Assembly (NCBI RefSeq): GCF_004340205.1
Contig: NZ_SLWB01000017.1
Location: 1-64,000, forward strand
Length of the DNA: 64,000 nucleotides
Direction: 5' to 3'
DNA from: Acetobacteroides hydrogenigenes
GTDB taxonomy: Bacteria; Bacteroidota; Bacteroidia; Bacteroidales; ZOR0009
The translations under genes were made by a program, and so were the position numbers. Positions 34,929 through 44,187 of this stretch are shown one piece after another (the stretch's first letter is position 1; each line of letters starts with the position of its first letter). The notes under the pieces are model-generated. The model was not told the DNA's origin, did not search any database, and saw only the letters and a program-made list of their open reading frames with translations.

Positions 34929-35174
34929 GAAATAGTTTTCAATAGAACTAAATAATGTATAAAAGACAACAGGTTCAGCACTAAATACTAAAGCAGCAAC
35001 TTTAAGGCGTCTATTCTCTTTTCACTGCTAATATACCCCACGATTAAAATCTGAAAGCCCAACCAATACAAAACAATTAACACTCATTTGTGCTTTCACC
35101 AAAGCATTAACAAGATGCTAATAAACAACTTACAAATTTCAGGATAATTCACAACACCCTACATTATTCGGCCG

Positions 35175-35204
35175 TAAAAGTATAAAAAAAAAGAAAGATT
35201 CAAA
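35175..35204 (-). promoter_or_regulatory. Candidate promoter of the polyene operon
   Basis: On the minus strand TTTG is followed after 18 bases by TACTTTTA, close to the Bacteroidota pattern TTTG and TAnnTTTG. It would give a 5' leader of about 240 bases before the ammonia-lyase start. The region 34929-35416 is AT-rich and holds no other gene. The match is imperfect, so this is tentative. Confidence 0.25.
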
Positions 35205-35293
35205 CTTTTAAACACTATTAGAAAGGTGTTCTGTTACTTATTTTATTCTTATACATTATCCTTTAGAATTTTATATATCATTCCCAATTTTAT

Positions 35294-35377
35294 TATGGGG
35301 AAACACTAATCCTTATATTACAGGATATCTAATTTATGATTCTTACATCTACATAAGAATCCATTTATTTCCCCATA
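35294..35377. terminator. Nested inverted repeats after nrdG
   Basis: Outer arms TATGGGGAAA (35294-35303) and TTTCCCCATA (35368-35377) enclose an inner pair ATTCTTA (35339-35345) and TAAGAAT (35354-35360). The structure begins 40 bases after the nrdG stop and may be its 3' end or a structured region shared with the pigment promoter. There is no convincing T-run, so its role as a terminator is uncertain. Confidence 0.35.
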
Positions 35378-35416
35378 TTCAAATTCAAAATAAGAATGGT
35401 GAACAAAAGACAAATG

Positions 35417-36040
35417 CTAAAGGTAGCATGCCACCGTATCACCTTCTCGATACATCTGGAGTGTAACGCAAGGACATTTGGTCATTTGCCGTTTTAGCTC
35501 GATGATATCTTCTGAACTATGCAAGGTTGGTACGATAGTGGTTCGAAATTGATAAGATATAACATTCTGCTGAAGCAACCTCATCGTTTGCAGAACCTTG
35601 GAGAATTGGCACCTACTTATAGGTGTTACCTGAGAATAGCGTTCGTAGGTAGGTATTGTTTTTATATCCATAGCAACGTAATCGATCAAACGTTCGTAGA
35701 TCAACTCCTCCAGTAGGTTAGGATTGGTACCATTGGTATCAAGTTTCACCAAATAGCCCATAGCCTTAATTTTTTGAATAAACTGCTTTAAGCAAGGTTG
35801 AAGGGTTGGCTCTCCTCCCGATATCACAACACCATCGAGCCAACCACATCGAGAGAGAAGGGCTGCTAGCACTTCATCCTCCGAAATGCAAGCAGCCGTA
35901 TTATAGAATTCAGGAATGACTAGCGAAGGATTATGACAGTAGCCGCATCTAAAGTTGCAGCCCTGTGTAAAAACCACAGCAACCATTCGACCATCCCAAT
36001 CGATGAAACTTTGTTTTTGGAAACCTCCTATACGCATCAT
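35417..36040 (-). CDS. nrdG: Anaerobic ribonucleotide reductase activating protein
   Basis: About 207 residues from the Met at 36040. It is a small radical SAM protein with the CxxxCxxC cluster at Cys28, Cys32 and Cys35 (CNFRCGYCH), and the glycine-rich SAM-binding segment VVISGGEPTLQP. It makes the glycyl radical on NrdD. I chose this start because AAGGAG lies 9 bases upstream; earlier Met codons at 36049 and 36064 lack this spacing. It follows nrdD with 13 bases between stop and start. Confidence 0.9.
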   Translation of the reverse strand: MMRIGGFQKQSFIDWDGRMVAVVFTQGCNFRCGYCHNPSLVIPEFYNTAACISEDEVLAALLSRCGWLDGVVISGGEPTLQPCLKQFIQKIKAMGYLVKLDTNGTNPNLLEELIYERLIDYVAMDIKTIPTYERYSQVTPISRCQFSKVLQTMRLLQQNVISYQFRTTIVPTLHSSEDIIELKRQMTKCPCVTLQMYREGDTVACYL

Positions 36041-36049
36041 TTGCGCCAT

Positions 36050-36055
36050 CTCCTT
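36050..36055 (-). promoter_or_regulatory. Shine-Dalgarno site that sets the nrdG start
   Basis: AAGGAG, partly inside the nrdD stop codon (TAAGGAG), spaced 9 bases from the ATG at 36040. It is one of few strong ribosome sites in this window. Confidence 0.6.
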
Positions 36056-38171
36056 ATTCAACATTAGATACCGAAAACAGCTTACGATCGGCAAATTCCT
36101 GCTGTTTTCCTGCATTCCATTGGTTTACAGGACGCATATAACCAACTATTCGACTGTACACCTCTGTTCTATTTCCGCAAATAGGACAAATTGCATGTTC
36201 GCCCTGCAGGTAACCGTGCGATGGACAAATGCTAAAAGTTGGAGAAATAGTTATATATGGGAGACGGAAACTTCCGGTTACCTTTCGAACGAGGTTTTTG
36301 GCTGCCGAAGCCGACATTCCACTATCTCCGGTAAATATATGCAACACGGTTCCTCCTGTATATAGCGTCTGAAGATCATCTTGAAGACTAAGCACCTCGA
36401 ATAGGTCGCTACTGTATCCAACTGGCAGCTGGGTCGAGTTGGTATAGTAAGGCTGAGCCCCCTTTGCAAAATGTCCATGGTTAGCCACAATGATGTCAGA
36501 ATACAGCTCTGTGTCTATGCGTGCAAAACGATATGCAGTACTCTCAGCAGGCGTAGCCTCGAGATTGTAAATGCTATTGGTTTCTTCCTGAAACTGCTCA
36601 AGCATCATACGCATAAAATGCATTACCTGTTTGGCAAACCGTTGACCTTCGGGATGGGCTATATTCACACCAAGGAAGTTGATACAGCACTCGTTCATTC
36701 CATTAATGCCAATAGTAGAAAAGTGGTTTTTCCAATAGCATCCATAACGCTCGTGGATGTGGCGGAGATAGAACTTCGAGTATGGATAAAGCCCATTTTC
36801 GGTATGCTTCTCTATTATCTTACGCTTTATTTCGAGGCTCTCCTTGGCAAGCGTCATGTAGTTCTCAAGGCGTTGAAAGAAGTCCTCCTCTCCCACTGCT
36901 TCGTAGCCCAATCGAGGCAAGTTAATGGTAACTACGCCCACAGATCCTGTAAGAGGATTCGAAGCAAACAAGCCACCTCCTCGACGGTTTAGTTCACGCT
37001 TATCCAGCCTTAAACGACAACACATGCTGCGGACATCATCAGGTTTCATATCAGAGTTAACAAAGTTCGAGAAGTAAGGAATGCCATACTTCGCCGTCAT
37101 CTCCCATATACCATCGTACTCAGGATTATCCCATTTAAAATCGGGAGTAATATTGTAGGTAGGAATCGGAAAAGAAAAAAGACTTCCAGCAGCATCGCCT
37201 TCGCTCATTACTTCGGCAAAAGCCATATTGAGCATCGTCATCTCGTGCTGAAAATCGCCATAAGTATAGTTCAGTATTTCACCGCCCCATACAATGGCCT
37301 CATCCTTTAGAAATTCGGGGACAACCAAATCCATCGTAATATTGGTAAACGGTGTTTGGAAGCCAACACGTGTAGGCACATTAAGGTTGAACAGAAACTC
37401 TTGAAGTGCTTGCTTAACCTGCTGATAGTCGAGTTTATCGAAGCGAATAAATGGTGCTAGGAATGTGTCGAAGTTGGAGAAAGCTTGTGCACCTGCCGCC
37501 TCACCCTGCATGGTGTAGAAAAAATTTACAATTTGCCCTAGTGCTGTACGGAAGTGTCGTGCAGGCTTACTCTGCGCTTTATCATCAACCCCCTTAAAAC
37601 CAGTTACAAGAATATCCTTCAGGTCCCATCCTACGCAATACACGCTAAGAAATCCTAGATCGTGAATATGAAAGTATCCTTGTTTATGAGCATTGGCAAT
37701 GCTTTCTGGGTACAGTTTGCTAAGCCAATACTGCGAAGTTATTACGGTAGAGATGTGCTGGTTTAACCCCTGAAGAGAATAGCCTGAGTTGGCGCTCTCC
37801 TTTATTCGCCAATCGTTCATCTTAAGGTAGTTGTCCATCACCTCAATGTTGCTAAAAAGCTCTTTAGCATCTCTAATTTGTGCGTGCTGGTTGCGGTAAA
37901 GCATATAAGCCTTTAGCAGATCAAACTCTCCATAACTAAAAAGAGTCTGCTCTACACAATCTTGTACCTGCTCTACAGTTGGCTTGCAATCAGGACAGAT
38001 GTCCGACAGCATTTTCAAAACGAGCTGACATAAATTGTACGCCTGCTTACGGTTGGGTTTTCCAAGAGAACGCATCGCCTTAAATATGGCGTGCTCAATT
38101 TTGCTTGCACTAAACGGAACTTGTTCACCATTGCGCTTCACAATGGTCGAAAAAAGAAGTTCACCATTCAT
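36054..38171 (-). CDS. nrdD: Anaerobic (class III) ribonucleoside-triphosphate reductase
   Basis: A 705-residue enzyme that makes deoxynucleotides without oxygen. An N-terminal ATP-cone domain (VKRNGEQVPFSASKIEHAI) is followed by the large glycyl-radical barrel. Near the end is a metal-binding segment with CPSH and CPICG (Cys649, His652, Cys662, Cys665), where His stands in for one of the usual four Cys. The glycyl-radical motif RIVGYMRP puts the radical at Gly677. Transcription probably depends on the cobalamin riboswitch upstream, and nrdG follows in the same operon. Confidence 0.95.
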   Translation of the reverse strand: MNGELLFSTIVKRNGEQVPFSASKIEHAIFKAMRSLGKPNRKQAYNLCQLVLKMLSDICPDCKPTVEQVQDCVEQTLFSYGEFDLLKAYMLYRNQHAQIRDAKELFSNIEVMDNYLKMNDWRIKESANSGYSLQGLNQHISTVITSQYWLSKLYPESIANAHKQGYFHIHDLGFLSVYCVGWDLKDILVTGFKGVDDKAQSKPARHFRTALGQIVNFFYTMQGEAAGAQAFSNFDTFLAPFIRFDKLDYQQVKQALQEFLFNLNVPTRVGFQTPFTNITMDLVVPEFLKDEAIVWGGEILNYTYGDFQHEMTMLNMAFAEVMSEGDAAGSLFSFPIPTYNITPDFKWDNPEYDGIWEMTAKYGIPYFSNFVNSDMKPDDVRSMCCRLRLDKRELNRRGGGLFASNPLTGSVGVVTINLPRLGYEAVGEEDFFQRLENYMTLAKESLEIKRKIIEKHTENGLYPYSKFYLRHIHERYGCYWKNHFSTIGINGMNECCINFLGVNIAHPEGQRFAKQVMHFMRMMLEQFQEETNSIYNLEATPAESTAYRFARIDTELYSDIIVANHGHFAKGAQPYYTNSTQLPVGYSSDLFEVLSLQDDLQTLYTGGTVLHIFTGDSGMSASAAKNLVRKVTGSFRLPYITISPTFSICPSHGYLQGEHAICPICGNRTEVYSRIVGYMRPVNQWNAGKQQEFADRKLFSVSNVE

Positions 38172-38276
38172 ACTCTCTAGTAATAAGGTTTATAAATGGT
38201 AACTTGCGGGAACGTAAAAACTACTTGGAAGGTACAAGTATTCTATCGCCTTTCGCCCGAAAGCTACGAATTACAT

Positions 38277-38438
38277 GTATCGGGCAGGTCTTCTGACTTG
38301 TTCAACCTTACTACTGCCTTCCCATTCCGTTGGTCGGAATAGTGACATATTGTAGAGGCACTTTATCGAACTTACAGCTACGGGGATAGTTTTGGACTTT
38401 CACCAAATTCCCTATTAATCCAGTAAGGAACCCTATAC
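38277..38438 (-). promoter_or_regulatory. Cobalamin (B12) riboswitch controlling nrdDG
   Basis: On the minus strand the conserved aptamer parts appear in order: P1 5' strand GTATAGGG, the core GGGAATTTGGTGAAAGTCC, then CTATCCCCGTAGCTGTAA, and the 3' B12 box GTCAGAAGACCTGCC followed by the P1 3' strand CCCGATAC. This is a full AdoCbl-type aptamer of about 162 bases. A small hairpin (CTTTCG/CGAAAG) follows, and the nrdD start is about 105 bases downstream. B12 binding should shut off this B12-independent reductase. Confidence 0.93.
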
Positions 38439-38590
38439 GGCAGTAAAACTAAACATTACTTACTAACACAACGAATTTAAAATGTTGATTTTATCAACAA
38501 GCAAACTTCAAACATCTGCTAAATACGATTACTTCTTTATCAACTAACACGTTAAGCTGTTAATATTTATATAGACTTATAGACACACAA

Positions 38591-38618
38591 AAGAGGCTAC
38601 CGTACTAGGCAGCCTCTT
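38591..38618 (-). terminator. Intrinsic terminator after xylE
   Basis: Arms AAGAGGCT (38591-38598) and AGCCTCTT (38611-38618). Read on the minus strand the second arm is followed by TTT. It lies 18 bases after the xylE stop and ends the xyl operon. The remaining bases between here and the riboswitch should contain the nrdD promoter, which I could not place. Confidence 0.75.
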
Positions 38619-38635
38619 CTTATCCTAATGGTTGG

Positions 38636-40060
38636 TTATTTACTTTTTATAAAAACTTTTTCCATCTCCTCAAGAGTTTTTCCTTTAGTTTCTGGAACAA
38701 ACCTTATCATAAAAAATGCAGCCAAAGCGCTTATCGCCCCATAAATCCAATAAGGGAAGGCGTGATTGAACATCCCATTAAGCAACGTCGACTTATCCAT
38801 TATCGGAAATGTCCAAGAAACAAGGTAGTTTGCAATCCACTGCGAAGCAACAGCAATGGCCATCGCCTTACCCCTAATCTTATTGGGGAATATCTCGGAA
38901 AGAAGCACCCAAACTATAGGTCCCCAAGACATGGCAAATGAAGCAACATAGGTAAGCATTGCTAAAAGCGAAAGCACCCCCATCTTATTGAAGAAGAAGG
39001 TTGCCCCTAACGTAAACATGCTAATAGACATTCCCCAAGCACCTATGATCTGTAACGGTTTTCTACCCCACTTATCGACAGTAAATATAGCAAGTACTGT
39101 AAAGGTTAGATTAATCGCCCCCACAATGATAGTCTGGAGAAGAGCGGTATCTGTTTGCGAACCCATGTTCTTAAAGATCTCGGGGGCATAGTAAAGCACC
39201 ACGTTAATACCGACAAACTGCTGAAAAACAGAAAGCATAATTCCAATAACGACAACAGCAGAACCAAAAGAGAAGATGCTTCCTTTCGATTTTTCGGCTA
39301 CGCTATTCTTTATTTCGTTTAGTTCGGCTTGCGCTTCGCTTTCCGTACGGATTAGCGAAAGTACTTTATGAGCCCTATCGTTGTGACCTTTTAACACCAA
39401 CCAGCGTGGGCTTTCGGGAATGAAGAATAAAAGCACAAGGAAAAGGGCTGCAGGTAATAGCTCAGAAATAAACATCCATCGCCAACCGATGGTATTTAAC
39501 CAATCTGAAGTTCCCTGCTTGGCAATAAAGTAGTTTACAAAGTAAACAAGCAGCATTCCAAAGATTATGGCAAACTGGTTCCAGGAAACCAATGCACCCC
39601 GCTTATCTGCCGGAGCCGTTTCGGCGATGTACATGGGCGAGAGCATAGAGGCAAGTCCAACGCCAATCCCCCCAATGATACGATAAACAATAAAAGGAGT
39701 AAGATAGCTCTCTACATTCGATCCGAAAGGGGCAAATCCCATTTCGGGGAATCCAGAGCCTAGTGCGGATATGCCAAACATAACCGCAGCAGCAATCAGA
39801 GTGTTCTTTCGACCAAAAGTTAAGGCCATCCATCCTCCTATCATTCCGCCAACGATGCAGCCAACTAGGGCACTTGAAACAGTAAAGCCTAGCAGCGAGT
39901 TGGCCGAGGTTTCGGGTAGGTTAAGCGGATCAATAAAGTTAACTTGCAGCGAAGCTACAGTACCCGATATTACCGCAGTATCGTAGCCGAACAGTAGCCC
40001 CCCAAGGGCGGCTACCATCGTTAGAAAGACTACAAAGTTAAAGTTGGTGCTTCTAGTCAT
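38636..40060 (-). CDS. xylE: D-xylose:proton symporter (MFS sugar porter)
   Basis: A 474-residue protein with 12 membrane helices and the sugar-porter signatures: GRKNTL after helix 2, PESPRWLVLKG after helix 6, DKWGRKPL in the second half, and PETKGKTLEEME at the end. The gene order with xylA and xylB makes xylose the likely substrate. It is the last gene of the operon, 17 bases after xylA. Confidence 0.9.
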   Translation of the reverse strand: MTRSTNFNFVVFLTMVAALGGLLFGYDTAVISGTVASLQVNFIDPLNLPETSANSLLGFTVSSALVGCIVGGMIGGWMALTFGRKNTLIAAAVMFGISALGSGFPEMGFAPFGSNVESYLTPFIVYRIIGGIGVGLASMLSPMYIAETAPADKRGALVSWNQFAIIFGMLLVYFVNYFIAKQGTSDWLNTIGWRWMFISELLPAALFLVLLFFIPESPRWLVLKGHNDRAHKVLSLIRTESEAQAELNEIKNSVAEKSKGSIFSFGSAVVVIGIMLSVFQQFVGINVVLYYAPEIFKNMGSQTDTALLQTIIVGAINLTFTVLAIFTVDKWGRKPLQIIGAWGMSISMFTLGATFFFNKMGVLSLLAMLTYVASFAMSWGPIVWVLLSEIFPNKIRGKAMAIAVASQWIANYLVSWTFPIMDKSTLLNGMFNHAFPYWIYGAISALAAFFMIRFVPETKGKTLEEMEKVFIKSK

Positions 40061-40077
40061 CAGGTTAGGTTTTTTTA

Positions 40078-41388
40078 TTAGATATACAAGTTGATGATTT
40101 GCTCGTAAAGTTCCTGCTTTCCACTGGTAAGCGTAGGCTCTCCTGCTACCTTGGCGAATTCTCGAAGATCCTCAAGCGAAAGTTTTCCTGATTCAAACTC
40201 AGCACCCTTGCCAGAATCGAACGAAGCGTATCTCTTCTTTCTCATCTCAAGTAGATCGGAGTTCTTTAGAATATTGTCTGCCACTACAAGCGCACGGGCA
40301 AATACGTCCATTGCAGAGATATGGGAGATGAAGATATCCTCAAGGTCGGTAGAGTTTCTGCGGGTCTTAGCATCGAAGTTGATACCTCCAGTGGTAAAAC
40401 CACCTGCCTGTTGAATTACCATCATTGCTTGAGTTACCTCGTAGATGTCTACAGGAAACTGGTCAGTATCCCATCCGTTTTGGTAGTCGCCTCTATTGGC
40501 ATCAATGCTACCTAGCATGCCAGCATTGGCCGCCATTTGTAGCTCGTGCTCGAAGGTGTGACCTGCCAGCGTGGCATGGTTTACCTCTATATTCATCTTA
40601 AAATCCTTATCGAGGTTGTACTGGCGAAGGAATCCAATAACGGTTTCGGTATCGAAGTCGTACTGGTGCTTGGTAGGCTCCATTGGCTTAGGTTCGATAA
40701 GGAATATACCCTTAAAGCCATTCTTGCGGGCATAGTCGCGAGCCATGGTTAGGAACTGTCCAAGGTGCTCCTTTTCGCGCTTGGTATCGGTGTTCAGCAG
40801 CGACATGTATCCTTCTCGACCACCCCAAAATACGTAGTTCTGACCACCAAGAGCAATGGTAGCATCAATGGCATTCTTTACTTGAGTTGCTGCATGCGCC
40901 AGCACGTTGAAGTCTGGGTTGGTAGATGCACCATTCATATATCTAGGATTGCTGAACACGTTGGCAGTACCCCACAGCAGCTGAACGCCAGTTTCCTTTT
41001 GTAGCTTAGCAGCATATTCTACCATTTTTGCTAGGCGTGATTCAATTTCGAATACACTACCATCACCAGCAACATCGGTATCGTGAAAGCACCAAAAAGG
41101 AATGCCCAGTTTCGATGCAATTTCGAAGGCAGCATCCATTCTATCGTGGTTGCGCTGCATTAGATCAGATGCCTGCTCCCAAGGAAATACCTTGGTTCCA
41201 GGACCAAAAGGATCACCACCTGTACCAAGAAGCGTATGCCAGTAGGCCATGGCAAAACGTAACTGTTCTTTCATTGTCCTACCATTTACAATACGGTTCT
41301 CGTCATACCATTTGAATGCAAAAGGGTTCTTAGACTCTCTTCCCTCAAATTTGATCTTTTCTATCGATCCGAAAAATTCTTTGCTCAT
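40078..41388 (-). CDS. xylA: Xylose isomerase
   Basis: A 436-residue TIM-barrel isomerase converting D-xylose to D-xylulose in the cytoplasm. Visible signatures are [14 protein letters not shown] (catalytic His region), [30 protein letters not shown] and [17 protein letters not shown], which hold the two-metal ligands. Length is as expected for class II xylose isomerases. 6 bases from xylB. Confidence 0.97.
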   Translation of the reverse strand: MSKEFFGSIEKIKFEGRESKNPFAFKWYDENRIVNGRTMKEQLRFAMAYWHTLLGTGGDPFGPGTKVFPWEQASDLMQRNHDRMDAAFEIASKLGIPFWCFHDTDVAGDGSVFEIESRLAKMVEYAAKLQKETGVQLLWGTANVFSNPRYMNGASTNPDFNVLAHAATQVKNAIDATIALGGQNYVFWGGREGYMSLLNTDTKREKEHLGQFLTMARDYARKNGFKGIFLIEPKPMEPTKHQYDFDTETVIGFLRQYNLDKDFKMNIEVNHATLAGHTFEHELQMAANAGMLGSIDANRGDYQNGWDTDQFPVDIYEVTQAMMVIQQAGGFTTGGINFDAKTRRNSTDLEDIFISHISAMDVFARALVVADNILKNSDLLEMRKKRYASFDSGKGAEFESGKLSLEDLREFAKVAGEPTLTSGKQELYEQIINLYI

Positions 41389-41394
41389 TGCGTT

Positions 41395-42867
41395 TTATTT
41401 TAGTTGCTGATTTAAACAATGACACCAATTGCCGTAGGCCTCTTGAAGCAGTGGATTACGACTAGGCTCAACGACCTTTTCTACCTTAAGAGTCGAGAAT
41501 GCCTCCGAAGACTTGCTGTAGTATCCTGCACCTAGAGCAGCACCTCTTGCGGCACCAATTGCTCCGTTCGTATTGTATAGTTCTATTGTTGCCCCGGTTA
41601 TGTCGGCAACAGTTTGCGTAAATAGATCGCTTTGGAATAGGTTGGCTATTCCTGCACGGATAACCGTAGGAATAACACCTACGGTCTTCATGATCTCAAC
41701 TCCATACTGCATTGAAAAGGCGATTCCTTCCTGTGCCGCCCTTAGCATGTGAGCCGTGCTATGAATGTTGAAGTTGATGTTCTGCATATGAGCGCCTAAA
41801 TCTCTATTGCCAAGAACACGCTCAGCTCCATTGCCAAATGGAAGTATAGTAAGCCCTTGGCTACCCGCAGGAACTTGCGAGGCCAATTCATTCATTTGGA
41901 TGTAGGATAGACCTTTCGTGGCATTTCTACGCAACCAGGAGTTAAGAATACCTGTACCATTAATACATAACATTACCCCCAAATGTGGATCTTTTGTAGT
42001 ATGGTTAACGTGCATAAAAGTATTTACCCGCGATTGAGGGTCGTAGGCAATACTGCTACTTACACCGTATACTACACCAGACGTTCCTGCTGTAGCAGCA
42101 ATTTCGCCGGGGGTAAGTACGTTAAGTGAGAACGCATTGTTAGGTTGATCTCCAGACCTATAGGTGATAGGCGTACCTTCCTTCATGCCCAAGATTATAG
42201 CGGCTTCGCTGTTCAGTTCCAATTGATGGCCAAAGCAGGGAACCTGACGAGCCAGTATTTCCTTATTTAAACCGTAGTGATTAAGAATAAATTCGGATAC
42301 CCGTTCTTCCTTAAAATCCCAGAGTATCCCTTCGGATAATCCTTGTGCGGTTGTAGTAATATCCCCTGAAAGTTTATATGCAATGTAATCGCCAGGTAGC
42401 ATTATTTTACGAATTCGGCTAAACAGCTCCGGTTCATTTTCTTTAACCCAAGCAATTTTAGATGCAGTAAAGTTACCTGGAGAGTTTAAGTGATGCTGAA
42501 GACATTTCTCAACGCCAATTTTTTCCAAAGCCCGATTTCCAAACGATACGGCTCTGCTATCGCACCATATAATGGAAGGACGAACAACACTGCCATTGCC
42601 GTCTACCGCTACAAGTCCATGCATTTGGTAGGTTATTCCAATAGCCTTTATATCCTCCATATTAACAAGCGCAGATAGCTGCTTTGCGGCATCAACAAAG
42701 TAGCTCCACCACGTATTGGGATCTTGTTCGGCCCACCCCTTTTGAGGAGAGTTTATGATCATCTCGTCGGTTGGCATTTGAGTTGAAGCCAAACAGCTGC
42801 CATTTGCGGCATCAAAAACGGCTACTTTTATGGAAGAGCTACCTATGTCTATTCCTAATGTTTTCAT
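41395..42867 (-). CDS. xylB: Xylulokinase
   Basis: A 490-residue FGGY-family sugar kinase. It begins LGIDIGSSSIKVAVFD (phosphate loop), has KGWAEQDPNTWW, and the C-terminal ATP site near NTNGAIGAARGAALGAG. It phosphorylates D-xylulose to xylulose 5-phosphate for the pentose phosphate pathway. 4 bases from the regulator gene. Confidence 0.95.
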   Translation of the reverse strand: MKTLGIDIGSSSIKVAVFDAANGSCLASTQMPTDEMIINSPQKGWAEQDPNTWWSYFVDAAKQLSALVNMEDIKAIGITYQMHGLVAVDGNGSVVRPSIIWCDSRAVSFGNRALEKIGVEKCLQHHLNSPGNFTASKIAWVKENEPELFSRIRKIMLPGDYIAYKLSGDITTTAQGLSEGILWDFKEERVSEFILNHYGLNKEILARQVPCFGHQLELNSEAAIILGMKEGTPITYRSGDQPNNAFSLNVLTPGEIAATAGTSGVVYGVSSSIAYDPQSRVNTFMHVNHTTKDPHLGVMLCINGTGILNSWLRRNATKGLSYIQMNELASQVPAGSQGLTILPFGNGAERVLGNRDLGAHMQNINFNIHSTAHMLRAAQEGIAFSMQYGVEIMKTVGVIPTVIRAGIANLFQSDLFTQTVADITGATIELYNTNGAIGAARGAALGAGYYSKSSEAFSTLKVEKVVEPSRNPLLQEAYGNWCHCLNQQLK

Positions 42868-42871
42868 TGAA

Positions 42872-43603
42872 TTAAAATATTTTCAGTTTCTTCAACTTCC
42901 GTTGCTCCTGACGGTAAGCGTGGATATCAAACTGGTAAAAAATTGCAGGCTTATGACTCACCTTTGCCTCCCTCTCATTTAGCTGAATAAGATATGGATA
43001 CTTCAATATCTTCTTTCTAAAGTTTCTGTTGTCAATATCAATACCGAGAATTGCCTCGTAGAGGTTTTGCAGCTGCTTTATGGTGAATTTTTTGGGAAGT
43101 AGTTCAAATGCAACCGGAGTAGTTTGCATCCTGCTTTTCAGTCGTTCTAGCCCTTTTAGTATTATCTCCTTATGGTCGAATGATACATGCTTTAGCTCCT
43201 GAACATCGCACCAAAAAGCCATACCTTGTATGGTAGTTTTGAGAATACTTAAGTTGATTTTTACCAGCGAAAAGTAGGAAACGGTTACAATACGGTTTGT
43301 AGAAATACCATAGGTATGCTCAATCCATTGCTTGTCCTCGTCACTACTGATTCTGTTTGGATTTGAGAATACGTAAAGCTGTTCGAGGTATATATTTTTT
43401 AAACCGGTAAGGTTCTGGAGCGTATTATGCGCGCTGGTATCAAGATCTTCCTTCTCTGAGATCATGCTACCAGGAAGCTTATACTCAGTAGTTGCTTTTT
43501 CGTTCAGTTTTTGTCGCTCGATAAGGAGCACCTTTAGCCTCGTTCCATCGAAGCCAAACACTACGATATCTACCGATATGGACGGATTAATTGGAGCTTG
43601 CAT
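42872..43603 (-). CDS. xylR: Nudix-domain transcriptional regulator of xylose use
   Basis: A 243-residue protein with an N-terminal Nudix-like fold (VDIVVFGFDGTRLKVLLIERQ) and a C-terminal winged helix (KKFTIKQLQNLYEAILG, NRNFRKKILKYPYL). The Nudix box is degenerate: the segment after LPGSMISEKEDL lacks the REUxEE catalytic residues, so it is a sensor and not a hydrolase. Nudix-related sugar regulators of this build are known in Bacteroides for arabinose and xylose. It is the first gene of the xyl operon and probably controls itself as well. Confidence 0.8.
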   Translation of the reverse strand: MQAPINPSISVDIVVFGFDGTRLKVLLIERQKLNEKATTEYKLPGSMISEKEDLDTSAHNTLQNLTGLKNIYLEQLYVFSNPNRISSDEDKQWIEHTYGISTNRIVTVSYFSLVKINLSILKTTIQGMAFWCDVQELKHVSFDHKEIILKGLERLKSRMQTTPVAFELLPKKFTIKQLQNLYEAILGIDIDNRNFRKKILKYPYLIQLNEREAKVSHKPAIFYQFDIHAYRQEQRKLKKLKIF

Positions 43604-43619
43604 AACATTAACCTTTTGC

Positions 43620-43652
43620 CAAATATATACTTAGAAAACCATCTTTGCACAA
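43620..43652 (-). promoter_or_regulatory. Candidate promoter of the xyl operon
   Basis: On the minus strand TATATTTG (43627-43620) matches the Bacteroidota -7 element TAnnTTTG; a TTG lies 22 bases further upstream. The predicted 5' leader is only about 10 bases. Upstream, 43653-43950 holds AT-rich DNA with inverted repeat TAATA-ACCG-TATTA near 43750 and two similar words (TACGCTAAGTA, TTACGCTAACTAG) that could be operator sites; no gene is seen there. Confidence 0.4.
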
Positions 43653-43953
43653 TAATAGTATTTAGTACGCTAAGTATTCTGTTGATCCAATCATCAACCT
43701 CGCAGAAAAAAGGTTTTATATGGAATACAGTTAAATTTTACGAGTGTAATAACCGTATTATTTGCTCAAAAGAAACGGTTGACCTATTACTTCAAATTTA
43801 CGCTAACTAGCATTAAGCAGCACAACAACGCGTTCACCGAATTGGTAGCTTTTTATTTGGGAATTGGGGTGAAATATTGAAATGGGGAAAAACACAAAAG
43901 CCTGTAAACCATTCGATTTACAGGGCTTTGTTGTGCTTTGATGTTGTGGTCTG

Positions 43954-44038
43954 CGGAGAGGGAGGGATTCGAACCCCCGGAGGTTTGACCCTCAACGGTT
44001 TTCAAGACCGCCGCAATCGACCACTCTGCCACCTCTCC
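43954..44038 (-). tRNA. tRNA-Ser (anticodon UGA)
   Basis: An 85-base tRNA with acceptor stem GGAGAGG/CCTCTCC, a D-arm with GTGGTCGAT, anticodon stem-loop GCGGTCTTGAAAACCGT (anticodon TGA at 44004-44002), a long variable arm, and T-arm GGGTTCGAATCCC. The long variable arm and G discriminator fit serine. CCA is not encoded. Confidence 0.97.
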
Positions 44039-44140
44039 GAGGACAAAAGTACGCCCATTTTTCTTTTCTGCAAGCGGTATAAGCTATTGCAGAATTACTT
44101 TTTTTGTCTAAGGTTATTTCATTCGGTACATTGAAAGAAA

Positions 44141-44165
44141 ATAGGCTACCTTTTGGGTAGCCTAT
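44141..44165 (-). terminator. Intrinsic terminator after the DUF5020 gene
   Basis: Arms ATAGGCTACC and GGGTAGCCTAT with a 4-base loop, followed on the minus strand by a T-rich tract. It lies just after the DUF5020 stop codon. Confidence 0.8.
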
Positions 44166-44187
44166 CAATCGTTAGCATTATCTTATT

